Part shown: positions 33,184-44,765 of the stretch, one piece after another
Layout: each line of letters opens with the position of its first letter
Position numbering within the stretch: the first letter of the stretch is position 1
Origin: Aedes albopictus
Taxonomy: Eukaryota > Arthropoda > Insecta > Diptera > Culicidae
Assembly: GCF_035046485.1 (NCBI RefSeq)
Contig: NC_085137.1
Coordinates: 250,517,233-250,581,232 of the forward strand
Direction of reading: 5' to 3'
DNA: 64,000 nt
Notes under the pieces: model-generated
What the model saw: the letters and a program-made list of their open reading frames with translations, nothing else
Databases searched by the model: none
What the model was told of the DNA's origin: nothing
Position numbers and translations under genes: made by a program

Positions 33184-34215
33184 GGGGTGGTGGGGGTAAA
33201 GTGGACAACCTAAGCATTTTAGTCGTTTCCCGCGGAAATGCGGCAAAATCCATCTGCTTTTCCGAGTAACATGGAAGGCAATGATATACTCAAGAAATCT
33301 TGTAAGAGGGTGCATTTAAAAAATATTGTTTTCTTTGATTATTTTCTTCACCAAATCGTGCATCAAAATAGCGTGAAAAAAAATTGGTGGGGGTAAAATG
33401 GACAATCAACGGGGTAAAATGTCGTTAAAAGTTATATAACTTCATATTGTTTCTATATTTTTAACCTTCCGTGACTCGCGCGTTTGACTACCTGCGTCAG
33501 CACCACACTAATGCTGAGTACAAGAAGCGAGATTTTTTCAACGTGTTGTACAAAATACAACAGAGCGATCGCTCGAGGGTTAAATACAAACTATCAAAAT
33601 TCATACGATACCTTTATTTTGTTGTTTTCAAACTTTTGATACAAACTTTGAAATACACTTAAATAATTATTGTAAAAAAAGTGTAAAAAACAAGCACTGT
33701 TTTGGATGAAAATTATATTTTGTTGATATAAAATATTTGTTTATAACTTTTTACTTCATCTATCTTACGATAGATATGACGGCTGATGATTCTGAAGTTT
33801 GCAAAAAAAAAAAAAAAAGTTTTGGTGAAATTTGAACCGATTGTCCATTTTACCCCCACGGTCTGATTTTGTTAAAATTATTTCCAAAACTTTTTTTTTT
33901 CAAAACCTATTTTTTTTTTCGGTCAAATATAGTCTTCTACGTGGGCTTTATTGGTTTAGGGTGTAAAACTTGTAATAATTTGAAAATAACTTACGAGAAA
34001 TCCTTAGCAATTATAAGCAGATTTCACATCATTTCCGATTTTTCAAGTGGTTTTTGAAGTTTTCGTCATCTTGAAGAGGTTTATTTGATTTTAATGTTCA
34101 AGATCAACAAAAGTATAATGATTCAAGCTCAGGCATAAGCTTCAATCGTTGAAACATTTTGAAAAATAATAAAAGCCATGAAACTGTACCCTGTCCATTT
34201 TACCCCCACCGCCCC
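33184..34215. mobile_element. TA-flanked MITE (GGGGGTAAAATGGAC family)
   Basis: The ends GGGGTGGTGGGGGTAAAGTG (33184) and, inverted, GGGGCGGTGGGGGTAAAATG (34215) match with few changes. TA borders both (33182-33183 and 34216-34217). Removing the insert and one TA restores a continuous family C frame across ADPVVSARLLHLL, so the duplication is confirmed by its host. The core motif GGGGGTAAAATGGACA recurs inside at about 33388 and, inverted, at about 33841. 1032 bp, no coding capacity. Confidence 0.88.
33461..33583. repeat. 124-bp dispersed repeat with TTAA ends, copy 1
   Basis: The unit starts TTAACCTTCCGTGACTCGCG and ends GATCGCTCGAGGGTTAA. Its ends are loosely inverted, with TTAACCYTC at each tip. 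The central part holds GTCAGCACCAC and TGTTGTACAAAATACAACA. A reverse-complement copy is at 46612-46735 and part of a third at 48205-48300. Here it lies inside the MITE at 33184-34215, so it entered later. TTAA at both tips suggests a piggyBac-like MITE, but this is not proved. Confidence 0.65.
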
Positions 34216-34217
34216 TA

Positions 34218-34913
34218 CTACGGGGTCAGCTTTGAGCATCTCGGCTGATATGCGGCAAATGGGGCTCTGTTTGGCTTTATGCTACGGATGGCTAATGAAG
34301 CTTCGGTGTTGACACGCGAAATGCGTCGATCCCTTGGCGGATCATTCTGAGGTGCTGGTGGTGTCGGACGACACTTGAAAAAGGTTTCCGAAGTGCTCGT
34401 ACCAGCTTTTTCGCCTTCGTCGGCTAATGAGTCCGCCCACACTCTTTTGTTCCGGCTACGTGAGCGTTTCACTTCCTTCTCGAGAGCCAATCAGCGCTGA
34501 CGGGCTACGGCTTTGGCTCTTCGTGTTTTTGCTCGCTCTATCGCAGCTGTGGCGTTCCTTCGCTCCTCTATCTTCCTCCAGATGTCATCTGTGATCCACT
34601 GATTTCTCTGGCTCCGTAGCTTAGCCAAATTATTCACGCCGTTGGCAATGAATGCGTCCTTGATGACGCTCTATTGAGTTTCTACGCTTGCACCTTCAGG
34701 AATATCTAGTTTCTCGACGAAGAACCTTTTCACCGCAGTGTCTTTCAGTCGACGTGTGTTGAATCGGCACCCGATGTTCTTCTGTCGATAGATCCTTGCA
34801 ATGCGCAGCCGGATCTCGCCGATTAGAAGATTATGGTCGGATGCAATGTTGGCACCACACCTACGAGATTCCTCAATAGTCATGGCAAGACTCCCGCATG
34901 GGGGCATCCACAA
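34218..34913 (-). pseudogene. Family C2 endonuclease end and linker
   Basis: 34671-34913 gives RRCGANIASDHNLLIGEIRL, with the SDH motif that closes the AP endonuclease, and GCRFNTRRLKD. 34218-34490 gives RVWADSLADEGEKA and ASLAIRSIKPNRAP, the linker leading into the reverse transcriptase. A frame break lies between them, at about 34490-34670. The frame ends at 34218 next to the inserted MITE. Confidence 0.7.
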
Positions 34914-37072
34914 ACACTCGATTTCCTAATCGCTGCTTGACGTAATGCCGAGAAGAGATGTTGGTTTTGAGCATTTGGTAAATCCAATTGGAAATCATTG
35001 AAAGATAAATAGGACAATCCATGCGGCTTCCAATATGGAATCGAAAGGTTCGTGTTCAAAAGTATCCTGGAAATCCGAGAAAACAGCCAAACAAAATTAT
35101 TTTTGAATGAATGCGCTTCCGATATCGTAAACAACATTGTGTAAACAAATCACAGTGGACTTTACATTTTGGTGAGCATGTTGGTTCCCATGGAGAGGCA
35201 TGTTTGCTAGAAAAACATCACGGGTGTGATGCTCGACAAAGCGTGCTAATCATTTCAAAAGAAAGAGGTCAAATTGATAGATTTGATCTTCATACGAAGA
35301 CATTATCCACTTACGGAATAAACTTGGCAGTATAATCCCACCAAGATTTGGGAATGGCAAGGCTGCAAGCAAGTAGTTTTATCAAAACATTTTGGGGCTC
35401 GAGGCATGACACGCAAGACTGTCATTTCAATTTTACTGAAAGTAGCAAACATCGGGTCAAACGCAAAATGCGAAACCATATTGGTGTTAATTGTAATGTT
35501 TTACACAGAAATCCTCCCTACAAAAGTAACGTTCTTGGACCAAAGCTGTTCTTTTATGCTGAAGATTGATCTGAGCTGTCATAACCATAGCCACTACCCA
35601 AACTAGGCACGATCAAACTCTTACAATCACAACACAAGAAAAAAGAACAGCGATAAAAACCAATTCGGTATCGATTGAAGAGCGTCAGAGACGAACATAC
35701 ACAGAGGACACTGTGAAGAACGCATAATGCGAAAAGCCATATAGGTTATAATTAAAACTAATAAACAACATACAATCCCACCCTTATTGAGCCTCGCAGT
35801 TGAGGCTTAAGAAGGATAGCAGATTATCTCGGAGAAACACAAGGTCATCTGCACCATTGCTCCGGTTAGCGCAGTAAGGGCAGAATACTGTGGAGGGCGC
35901 GTTTGTAGTTAGGTTTTTATTAGACCCCCCTAACCATTCATTCTTTGGCACGGTAAGCATAAAGCCGCATAACACCATGAATTAGGGGTCACCTGTTTAG
36001 TGGACTCTTACCACTGGATCAGGCGATCCGTAGTGTTATTCTTAGCTAATTGAGACAACCGCTACCGACACTACACAGCTATCTAGGCTGATCGGGAAAA
36101 GAAGTTAACATTGATGGCCAACTTCCAAACGAGCCCGAACAGCCCACAACATTAAAGATCGAGAAACAAACACAGACGAGTGCCAGTGAAGGATACTAAA
36201 GTCTACTAAGTACCATGGTCCCACGGAGTTCGGGAGTTGCGAACCAGCCGTAAAACGAACAAGCGGTGGAAAGAAAACAAGACAAAAATACGAATTAGAT
36301 CCAATGCAACGACCCCTACGACCACATCACTTTTCACTTTCTACATAAACTTATTGTACAACTCTACACTTTCTTGGCTAGTTCCTGACACTTTATTCTC
36401 CCACTTTCTGTCCTTTCTGTTGCGAGCTCCCTTTCTCTACCTGCTCCACCACTTCTCATTCCTAGTCTCCAACGGCGACTCGAGTGCGGGCGTGGATTCT
36501 CAGCTCGCTTTATGCAGTTTCCGAGGGTGGTGTAGAACATGCGCTGATCCGTCTTCAGGTTGTCTACTTGTTTAGGTCTTGCCGATACTTTGGTGGAACG
36601 GCTCTCAGTCGTTGTTGACTTGTACTTGTACTTGTACTTCATACGACGTAGGGCACTTCTTCGAGGATTCAAACCAAAAACGGCGAGGCCTATTCGCAAC
36701 CCAATTTCTCCTCACTACTCTGCTCTTTCACTTATCCACTTTTCTTTCACTACGCTTTCTAAGTTAAAAAGATTTAGGACATCGATTGGCTGCAATGTTC
36801 TAGACCTCGTTCCGCGGTCATTCACCCCTTGACGGTTCCATCACGCTACCCCTCATGGCCGCCCAAGGATGGTAACCGTACATCTGGTGGTGCGTTTTGG
36901 AACTGAAGTGGGTGGATAATCAACTAACCTTACCGCTGTCGGGAGTTAGGCTAGGAAAAAAATCTATACTTAACACGAATACTAGCTGTCCATTTATACA
37001 CTCACGATTTACACAAAATTACACAAAATTCTTGGTAGCATTTACGACACGATTCATACAATACTTCCAAAA
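34914..37072. other. Unassigned sequence
   Basis: No gene is recognised. The longest frames (36237-36575 plus and 36364-36699 minus) lie on opposite strands over the same bases. A short CTTGTA hexamer run lies at 36619-36640. The stretch 35.6-36.96 kb, with its many C-rich short motifs, may be a degraded mobile element, but I cannot find its ends. Confidence 0.35.
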
Positions 37073-37584
37073 TTGAAGATCAAGGGTCGATTCTTCAACT
37101 TCAGCATAATCATCGTCCCTCACTCCGGACACAATTCGACGCGCAGCTCGAACGTGAATTCGACCGCTGTGCAAGACATGACGACAAGATCATCAAAGAA
37201 AAACTATACTGCCGTTCTGAGCATAATCGTCCTACAACGGGATTCCCATACAACATGGTACACTTGGGCGTAAAACGGCGTATACGCTCAGGTAGGCTAG
37301 GAGGAGGAATGATGAAAGACGATTGGAAAGCTCAACAACTATTTTCCCGCATATACGAACATTCATAGCACCTTCTTCCAACATAGCCTCCCTTATGAGT
37401 CGTATATCGCTTCAGCATACGCGCAGAATCTTAAGGCAAGGTTGTCGGTGGTGTGAGAGGTCCCTCTATATGACTGCTAAAGTACAGTTAATACAACCAT
37501 CAGTTACGCAGCCGAGAGCACCGTTGGGTAAGCGGAAATGGTTCGAACGAGGGGTGCAGAGAAATTTTGTAGGAGAAGAACGCG

Positions 37585-37606
37585 GTGTGTGTGTGTGTGT
37601 GTGTGT
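37585..37606 (+). repeat. (GT)11 microsatellite
   Basis: Eleven GT units inside the family D2 linker. The alignment to D1 shows no such run at this place, so it expanded after insertion. Confidence 0.95.
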
Positions 37607-37683
37607 GGTCATGCTGCAGCAAGGAACCCGGCAGAACGTGAGACGTTACTAACAGAAGCGGAAAATTTTACTTGTATACTTCC

Positions 37684-39417
37684 CCGAGCAGAAGGGAATA
37701 ACAACAGCATAAGGAGCAGTGTTATTTGGGCAAAGTAACTGAATAATAAAATCGATTATTGTAAAGTTATCACCATAAAATATTGTGTTAAAAACTTGTC
37801 TGTCATAAGCGGCAAAATAACAAATTCCTTAACAAAAAAAAAGTTCCTGGAAAACCATTTCAATAACTTGTTTTGTTAGTTTCAATAACAATTTAATAAC
37901 AGTGAATTCGGAAAATATTTCAATAACAAATTTTGATACTAATATGTTATTGATAGTAATCGGTGAGCAGAATTTGCTATGATATCAAACTCGTTACTAA
38001 ATAATTTATAATACTTATTATATAAAATTATTCGCTTTGTCTCACAAACCCGCCTATAACATGAGGTTCATCACTCTGACGTAAGAAATATTTTCAAATA
38101 TTCAGCTTTTAATTTATTCTAAGAGATTTGAAGTCGCAAGATAATCGAACTTTAGTAATTTCTATATTATCGACGAGATTAGATTTCCACCTGTTATTCA
38201 AAAACTGTTCTACTTAAATTGTTTTCAGAGCACGGTTTTGAAATCAACACGTGAACTTGAAAATGTTTGATCGTTGATAGCAATTTGTGACTTTTGTTTT
38301 GTTTTTTTTTTTCAGCATAGGAACTGTAGAATTTTTTGAATGCTCAACAGTTTTGCAGAAAATTTTTGGGATATTGGAAATATTATACAGACTGTTACAA
38401 CTTTTCTGAAAACTCTGTTTTAATTCTTCCGATTTTCCCTGGATTCAAGAATTATGTCGAATATTCCTCCTGGATTCTACAAGGATTCCTTCAAGAATTT
38501 TGCTATAATTTCTCCTGAACTTCCACTGATGATTCTTACAGGACTCTCGCCGGAAATTTTTGCAATATTTTTTTTCTAAAATCACTCTATTTCTCTAAGG
38601 ATTCCGTCAAAAACTCCTTTTGTGTTTATCAAGTGAATTTGTCATAAAATTCCTCCAGAAATTCATCGACAGATTTGGTCATAAACTTTTCCATAAATTA
38701 CTTCAAAAAAATTCCAGAAATTTCTTCGAGAGCTTCGATGCAATCTTTCATAGATTTTCAAAGACTCCTCTAGAAATTCATCCAGAATCCTGCATTGAAT
38801 CCTTTCAAGGATTTCTTCAGAATTTCCTGTGATCAATAGTCCTGAAGTTCATTTTAAGATTTCTCTGAAAATTTCTTTGAGGATTTCACCAGGAGTTTTT
38901 CGAAAGCTTCTGACAAGAATTTTAATGATTGCTGAGAAGAATTACCTTCGGAATTTCTAAGAAAATTGCGCCAGGAGTTCTCTTGAAGACTTCTCCAAGG
39001 ATTTATCGAAAGGTTCCTGCAGAACTTCCAAGTGCTTATCCGAAAATTATTTAAGGAATTCTTAAAAGAAGTCGTTCAGAAATTTTCTTCTTAACTGAAT
39101 ACAAAAATGGAACAACACAAAGGGACAGGTCATAATCGTCGAATTGTTGCTGTGATTTCAAAATGTGTTACTGTTGTATTATTGTTGATAAGTTGATCAA
39201 CAGTACAACAATAAATAAACATGTACTTCAACAAAACATGTTATTTAAATGTAATTTAGTTAATGTATATCAATAGCTTGATTATAACAAAATGAGATTG
39301 TCCAACAAAATTTGTTATGGAAAAGCTATGCCTTGATAATTTAATAATAACAAAACAAGATATAAAAACAGGTTATGTGATTTCGTAGTTATTAACTTGA
39401 TATTCTCCTCTGCTCGG
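37684..39417. mobile_element. 1.7-kb TIR element inside family D2
   Basis: CCGAGCAGAAGGGAATAACA at 37684 and, inverted from 39417, CCGAGCAGAGGAGAATATCA give about 20 bp of terminal inverted repeat with four mismatches. On both sides of it the family D linker resumes, so the ends are firm to within a few bases; the target duplication is not clear. Many AATAACAA/TTGTTATT boxes lie in the outer 400 bp on both sides, a layout seen for transposase-binding subterminal repeats. The middle (38440-39090) is a degenerate array of TTCCTCCAGAAATTC-like units. No transposase is seen. Confidence 0.75.
38440..39090 (+). repeat. Degenerate GGAATTCC-type array A
   Basis: Irregular units of about 20-30 bp related to TTCCTCCAGAAATTCTTC and to its self-complementary core. 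It is the inner part of the TIR element at 37684-39417. The same sequence type fills 48.4-51.2 kb (opposite reading direction) and 51.4-53.6 kb. Open frames across it are a by-product of the repeat and not genes. Confidence 0.75.
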
Positions 39418-39987
39418 ATCGGTAGAAAAACCGCGGCCTGGAAAAAGCAGAGTGTGTCGAAATGGAACTACTGTGTCGTTCTCAAGAATCGCGGAAGTTC
39501 TACCAGAAGCTCAATGCATACTGCAACGGCTACGTGCTGCGAGTTGAAATGTGCTGGGGTGAGGACGAAAGCCTCTTGACAAACAGACATGAGGTGATCG
39601 AAAGGTGGAAGCAGCACTTTGATGAACTTATGAATGGTACAAAGAACGCAGGCCCTGAGAATCAATGTTGCGGAAAAAGTGACTACATTAGTATCAGTAC
39701 GACAGAAAATGGGAAGCAACCAACTCCCATGGAGGGTGAAATTGGCAATTTGTCTGCACCAGCTGACCACTTCAGTTCGTTCGGATTTTGGCGTAGACGA
39801 CAATATGATGGTGCTTCGAGTTTGCAGTTTAACATTGCGCAAGATGGTTTATGCCGGATATTGCAAGGAGATACGATTTTCCGTTGTATGGTGGTGAAGA
39901 ATTAACCGCGAGCTCGTCGCGCTCTGAGACGAACTCAGCATCCAGAAGTGTGCCAAATTAGCAATGATCTACAGGATCTGGGAACAA

Positions 39988-40197
39988 CTGGCTTCGTGGC
40001 CGTGCGGCTAGTGTCACCGAGCATTTAGTCGTATCGTGCTGAGGAGCGCGGGTTCGATTCGCGTCGCAGCTGTCATGAAAAGTTTTCGGCTGTGCCACTG
40101 GGCGTTGCATGCTAGTCCCTTGTCTAGTGTCGTGCAGCCTTCAAAGAGCGAATAGCTCACTGGAAGCATCAAACGTGTCCGTGTCTTAAAAAAAAAA
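39988..40197 (+). mobile_element. tRNA-headed SINE
   Basis: A pol III A box (TGGCCGTGCGG, 39997-40007) and B box (GGGTTCGATTCGCG, about 40049-40062) lie 42 bp apart in a stretch resembling a leucine or serine tRNA with a long variable arm. About 125 bp of unrelated body and an A10 tail (40188-40197) follow. It lies immediately after the last family D2 remnant. A Feilai-like mosquito SINE is a plausible family, but I cannot confirm it. Confidence 0.72.
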
Positions 40198-42879
40198 CTC
40201 CCATGACCGACATACTCAGAAAATGTGACTTCTAATAGACATAATTTGAACCTGCCGTAAGTTACTTTTATGAGTACGTTTTTTTTTCTAAATTGATTGG
40301 AAGGCAACTGAGAAACTGCGATAGGCGTAAAAGGGGTGGTCTCAACTGCAATTAATTCCTTTACTGAGCTTTTCACAAATTAATTTCTAACTACCTGATC
40401 AATGCCCATATAATGCGCTGATTTCCTCCCAAAAGCACTTCGTTATTTGAATGCCTACTCGTTCGGTAATTCAATTCATTCAATAAGGGTTAATTATCGT
40501 CCAAATTGAACAACGACTTCATTAACATCTCTAATTACCAAAACAAATGGTCCTGCCGGAGGAAATCCGAGTTGTGAAATTCAATAATAGCCAGGCTTGT
40601 GTCGATTCGATGGGAACCACACGCCTAATGATAATGGCACACAACAATGCAATAATGGTCCATTGGTTGGACAGGTAGGAGGTCTGAAAAAGCAATCTGC
40701 CTACCAACCAACTCAACTAGGTACTAGGGGCAATTTGATCACACATTTTAGAGTCTAAAATACCACCCTCTCACCTCACCAACCTTGCGAAGGAGGAGGA
40801 ACATTAGACCGTAGAGAGTCAACCAGCTGGTCGGGGTCTCTTCAGTACGAGGATGTGCTTGCTGACGGTGTGTGAGTGCGCACGCTCGCTAACGAATCAG
40901 TTAATGGAATAAAAACCTGATTCCGCTATTATGGTGCGCGGCCGGAGATTTATTCCCATTATAAAACGCCGGCTTTCCGTCGTGTCCGCCGTACAAGAAG
41001 GTTCCTGCCATGGGGCATTAGGTACCTACCATTTGGACGATGGCGTAGTTGGATGGGGCAGATAGAAGGTTCATCTTTCTTTTATTCCCTTCTGACTTTT
41101 AGCTTATAACTTTCACTATCTAGCTCTAAGTTGCTGTGTTCCAACTTCTAGCGATTTGCTTCAAGTTTTAATCTTCTATTTTCATCATCTATCTTATCAA
41201 TACCGCACAGCTTCGCCACTGCACTCGGCGTAGGAATCAAGCCGAACTACACTCAACGGCAGTCGACCGAACGAACGTTCTGTTCTTTTCACTAAACCGC
41301 CACATTATTAGACTACCGAGCCACGCCACGCCACGACCGGGGGAATTCTTTGTGCCATCGTCGTCCCGTTTGTAACATGATATCTTTTGGCTCCGTCCTG
41401 TGGTTGGTCATGGCCACGGCAACGACGCGATGTTTCGGAAGCGCGTTCGTCGTCCCCGTCGGCCGTAAATACAGATTTTCTTCAACATTATACTCGGTCC
41501 AATAGTATACCGAAGCAGATTATAAATATCGTTTATCTAAACGCAATATTAATGGACTTCTGTTTCGCTGGCGGGCTTCCTTCACTGTTCAAAACCTCTA
41601 TTGAGAAGAGAGCCGAAGAGGGCTTCCCCCATTCAGCATCGGCAGAGCAACGCCACATCGCATCGCTTGATGGTCATATTTCGTCACCACCTTCATTGTT
41701 GGCGTCGCACCCTCGCTGCTATAAGAATCAGGAAGTAGAGGCAGCATCACGCCATCAAATGGAACCGGTCTAAAAAAAATCACGGAATTTTCTTGTGAAC
41801 CTTGCCATACGGTCATCTTTGCGACGGTGTAATGGCCGTATCTAACTACTGTGGTCTTTGTGAAATAAATGATAAGGATTTTGGAAACTATTTGTGGAGA
41901 TGTATCTAGTTATCACCATCTGCCCTAAATCGCATATCAGTCCCATGTTTGCTGGATTTCCTAAGCAAATCACTACTCACGAGTAGTAGACAGCTTATGT
42001 ATTCCCCTTTATTGGTTATACCACCAGGCTTCACTTTCTTGAAGCTTCTACACAAATGTTACTATACAAATGTTAATCAACTTGTGACAAATAGAAACAA
42101 AGAGATAGAATAGAAAAAATGAGCCTCTTTGCGTGGGAAGACGCATGTAGTGCTTACTATTTATTACTTATTAGAACTACTTACTATTACGTATCAAAAA
42201 TAGCTATCGACATCTGAGGGATCAGCTTACCTGTAAAAAGAGAAGGAAGGAAAAAGAAAAATAATAAAATTCGAACAAACTACATTATATAACTATGATA
42301 GAAAGACCGAAACTATGTGTGCAATTTAGCAGGCAATGGCTTGCTGTCCGAACTCGCTAACGCTCGTCGGAATTTAAAGAAGGGATAACATCTCTGTTCG
42401 CATTATACCGGGCAAATTCTTGGATCTGTGAATTGCCCAGAACCGAAACGACGCAGTTACGGTGCGTCGGATTTCGGAAACTTCGCTGCTTGGCTCAGCC
42501 GAAATTTTTAGCTAAAATTGCATTCAAGTTAATAACTCGTTATTATGTATTTATCGCTAAATTTTCAATTGCTTTTTTGATGTTTTTCCATTGGGAATTT
42601 TTAATTTTTTTATGGAAAAATCTGATTTATGGAAAATGCAAACTTTTTTTTTGTGGAAAAAATGTATTTATTAATTGCAATTATTGAATTATTCATGGAA
42701 ATTTCGACATTTTCTTTGCTCGAAAATCAATTTGAATGGGGAATTTTAATTTGTTTATGGAAATTTTGTAGTTTATTATTGCTCTCACCCCTACTTCTTT
42801 TTTTTGGCAATTTCTGATTTTGTTCTGAAAATGATCACTTTTTTATGAGTCATTTATATTTTAGTCCCCTAGAAATGTC
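40198..42879. other. Unassigned host-like sequence
   Basis: No gene is recognised. 40380-40740 is A/T rich with several TTAAT and ATTA cores and no repeats, like unique non-coding DNA. 41387-41773 holds a 128-codon open frame without motif. 42540-42850 is a low-complexity stretch of GGAAATTTT-type words. Confidence 0.4.
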
Positions 42880-43593
42880 TCATAAAAACACAATACATTC
42901 TGGAATTCTCTTGTGGTGAGCCAGCTCCAGTTTGCTGGATCGCATCCACGCCTCCACAACCTTGATCGAGTGGTCGGTAGTCAACTTCATCTCCTCGATC
43001 GTTTCACCGTAGACTTCGAGCGTAATGTCGTCGGCAAATCCGACAATCTCCACTCCCACTGGGTACTCTAACCTCAACACCTCGTCGTACATGACATTCC
43101 ATAACACCGGACCCAGGATGGAACCTTGCGGGACTCCTGAGGTTATGTGAAAGCACTTCCGACCCACCTCCGTATCGTAAACTAGTACGCGATTCTGAAA
43201 GTAACTTCCGAGAATCTTGTACAGCCTACGCCCTGTTAGCACGGTCGTTAAGCGGTCCAGCATTTGCGTGAACTGCTCGATCGGCCACCGCGGAAGCGCA
43301 TAACAACTACAGAAGAAAACACCGTTTACTTTGGCGACCACGAAGCCATCATAGGTAGTAGACACCAACTCCTGGACGGGGTATTTACCCGTCGTCCATA
43401 TCACCCCATCCGTGACCCAGTTGCCGTTGCCGGCGGGTACTCGGTATGGGTCCGATATGATGGCGATATCCGTCTCCCACTCAGAAACCGCCTGACAAAG
43501 CAGTTGCTGAGCCGCATCACAGTGGTTCAGGTTCAGCTGCGTTACCTGCACTGTGGTTTGTTGTTCACTGCGGCTTTCTTGAAGGCCGGGCAC
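42880..43593 (-). pseudogene. R1 endonuclease fused to reverse transcriptase palm by deletion (copy B4)
   Basis: 237 codons. It begins with LNLNHCDAAQQLLCQAVSEW and DIAIISDPYRVPAGNGNW of the endonuclease and runs to MLDRLTTVLTGR. It then continues in frame with LYKILGSYFQNRV, GVPQGSILGPVLWN and the palm box FADD. The GDFN and SDH motifs of the nuclease and the whole finger region are gone. The join is at about 43228. The last eight codons or so (to 42880) are flanking sequence. Confidence 0.8.
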
Positions 43594-44036
43594 CTTGGAC
43601 CACCCATCGGATGTCTGTTGTTCGAGGATTTCCCGGTATGGATCATGCAGATGGGCGGACTCGTGCAGCTTTGGGCCTTACGACCTACAGCGCCGCATCG
43701 CCTGCACTGTTTGCGCCTGTCGGGGCCTTTGCAGTCCCACGACTTGTGTCCTGGTTCCAGACACCTGAAGCAAACCTCTGGTGGCTCGTGGAATGTCAGG
43801 TGACATACACACCAACCCACCTTTATGCTCCCTACTTTAACGGACATTTTGACGTCCGCCACAGGTAGCTGAACCAAAGCTATCTGTGTCCCTGCTGGCC
43901 CTTTCCGTAGCTTAACGGCTGCGGCGGCCACCTGCACATCGCACTGTTGACGCAGTGCCGTGACGAGCTCTTCCACTTCGGTGATCTCATTAATGTCCTT
44001 GACCTTCAGAGTCGCCTCATGTGTCAGAGCCCTCAC
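43542..44036 (-). pseudogene. R1 gag zinc-knuckle part (copy B4)
   Basis: 164 codons. After NEITEVEELVTALRQQ and KGPAGTQIALVQLPVADVK come the knuckles. The first is a regular C-x2-C-x4-H-x4-C (CFRCLEPGHKSWDC). In the second (CRRCGAVGRKAQSC) the histidine is an arginine. A third cysteine-rich part follows (PICMIH to PRC), altered. Knuckles of this kind bind the element RNA. It overlaps the next frame by about 50 bp, as gag and pol often do in R1 elements. Confidence 0.75.
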
Positions 44037-44237
44037 CTACACACCCCACCAAGGACCTCTTCTGCCAGCCTTTTATAGGCGGCGCCCTTGTGCTTTTTCT
44101 GGCGCTTCAGCTCCAGGATCATCTCGCCCGTACGAGTACGTCTAATACTGCGTACGTCGGCTCCAAGACCCTCAAGCTTAGCGTCGCTTCGCATCATCTT
44201 CAAGACGTCCGAGTACTTGGACTGTTCCTCTTCCGCT

Positions 44238-44762
44238 CTACCTTCGTCCTGGGGGGGTCCTCCCCTTGGATCGCCCTGCTCTGTGGCTGTTGAGGGCCCA
44301 CCAGCAGTGGTCGAAACCGCTTGTTCCCATCGTTCCGGGGTGGGCCAGCCTTTTCAGGCCCACCCTTCCCAGATTTCCGGGAACCCTGGCTGGGGTCCGA
44401 CCTTCCGGCATTATTACCGACTTTCGGGGTAATGATTCGCCTGGCCTTGCGGGCACCGCCAGACAGCTCCTCGCCTGACGGTTGCCTCGCCCGCTTCTGC
44501 GATTGCTTGCCCCGTTTGTCGCGAGCAGTCGCTTCCGCCTTATTCGGACTTCCTGCGAAGGAGAAGGCCTCGTTTGGGTAAACTTCGGCACTTTCTCAAT
44601 TGCAGGCTCCGCTGCTGCAGCAGTCAGCAACGCGAGTGCCGCGTGCTTCTGCTTGGCATCGTCGATCGACGCCCTAAGTCGCAAAATTTGAATCAAGCAA
44701 TTTGTGCTATAACCGTCACAGTTTTTCAAGCTCTTGGCGTGGGAACATAGGTTGTTGGCCAA
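44238..44762 (-). pseudogene. R1 gag N-terminal part (copy B4)
   Basis: 174 open codons on the minus strand, basic and proline rich, with SIDDAKQKHAALALLTAAAA, which corresponds to SMDDAKQDHVKTTCAAAA in copy B1 at about 8112. The frame does not read on into the knuckle part at 44036, because of a frame change in between. The role would be RNA binding and particle assembly. Confidence 0.65.
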
Positions 44763-44765
44763 ACA

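Larger units (their letters stand above)
32040..34913 (-). mobile_element. RTE-like non-LTR element, family C, copy C2 (split by a MITE)
   Basis: Minus-strand pieces in order from 34913 down: endonuclease end, linker, reverse transcriptase fingers, palm and C-terminal tail. A 1-kb TA MITE (33184-34215) splits the finger region. The 5' end is truncated within the endonuclease. It is the same family as the copy at 13.0-18.3 kb; the two complement each other, since the palm lost in C1 is kept here. Confidence 0.75.
37073..39985 (+). mobile_element. RTE-like non-LTR element, family D, copy D2 (split by a TIR element)
   Basis: 37073-37683 matches the endonuclease and linker of D1 (IKGRFFNFSIIIV, AQLEREFDRC-like codons, then TYFQH-like and SAYAQNLKARLSVV), heavily broken. 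39418-39985 matches the linker end and the start of the reverse transcriptase (CRSQESRKFYQKLNAY, VIERWKQHFDELMNG), then after large deletions a piece of the C-terminal domain near 39895-39985. There is no MITE at the position used by copy B in D1, so D2 serves as an approximate empty site. Confidence 0.7.
42910..44762 (-). mobile_element. Internally deleted R1-clade element, copy B4
   Basis: From 44762 downward: gag N-terminal part, zinc-knuckle part, endonuclease, then directly reverse transcriptase palm, then an abrupt end at about 42912 after the codons for LELAHHK. It lacks everything from late endonuclease to mid reverse transcriptase (about 1.2 kb by comparison with B1 and B2) and everything after the early thumb. 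The long open frames suggest it is fairly young. Confidence 0.82.

Noticed and set aside
36237..36699. Overlapping 111-112-codon frames on both strands
   Set aside because: Mutually antisense, no motif, and a hexamer run in one of them; likely chance.
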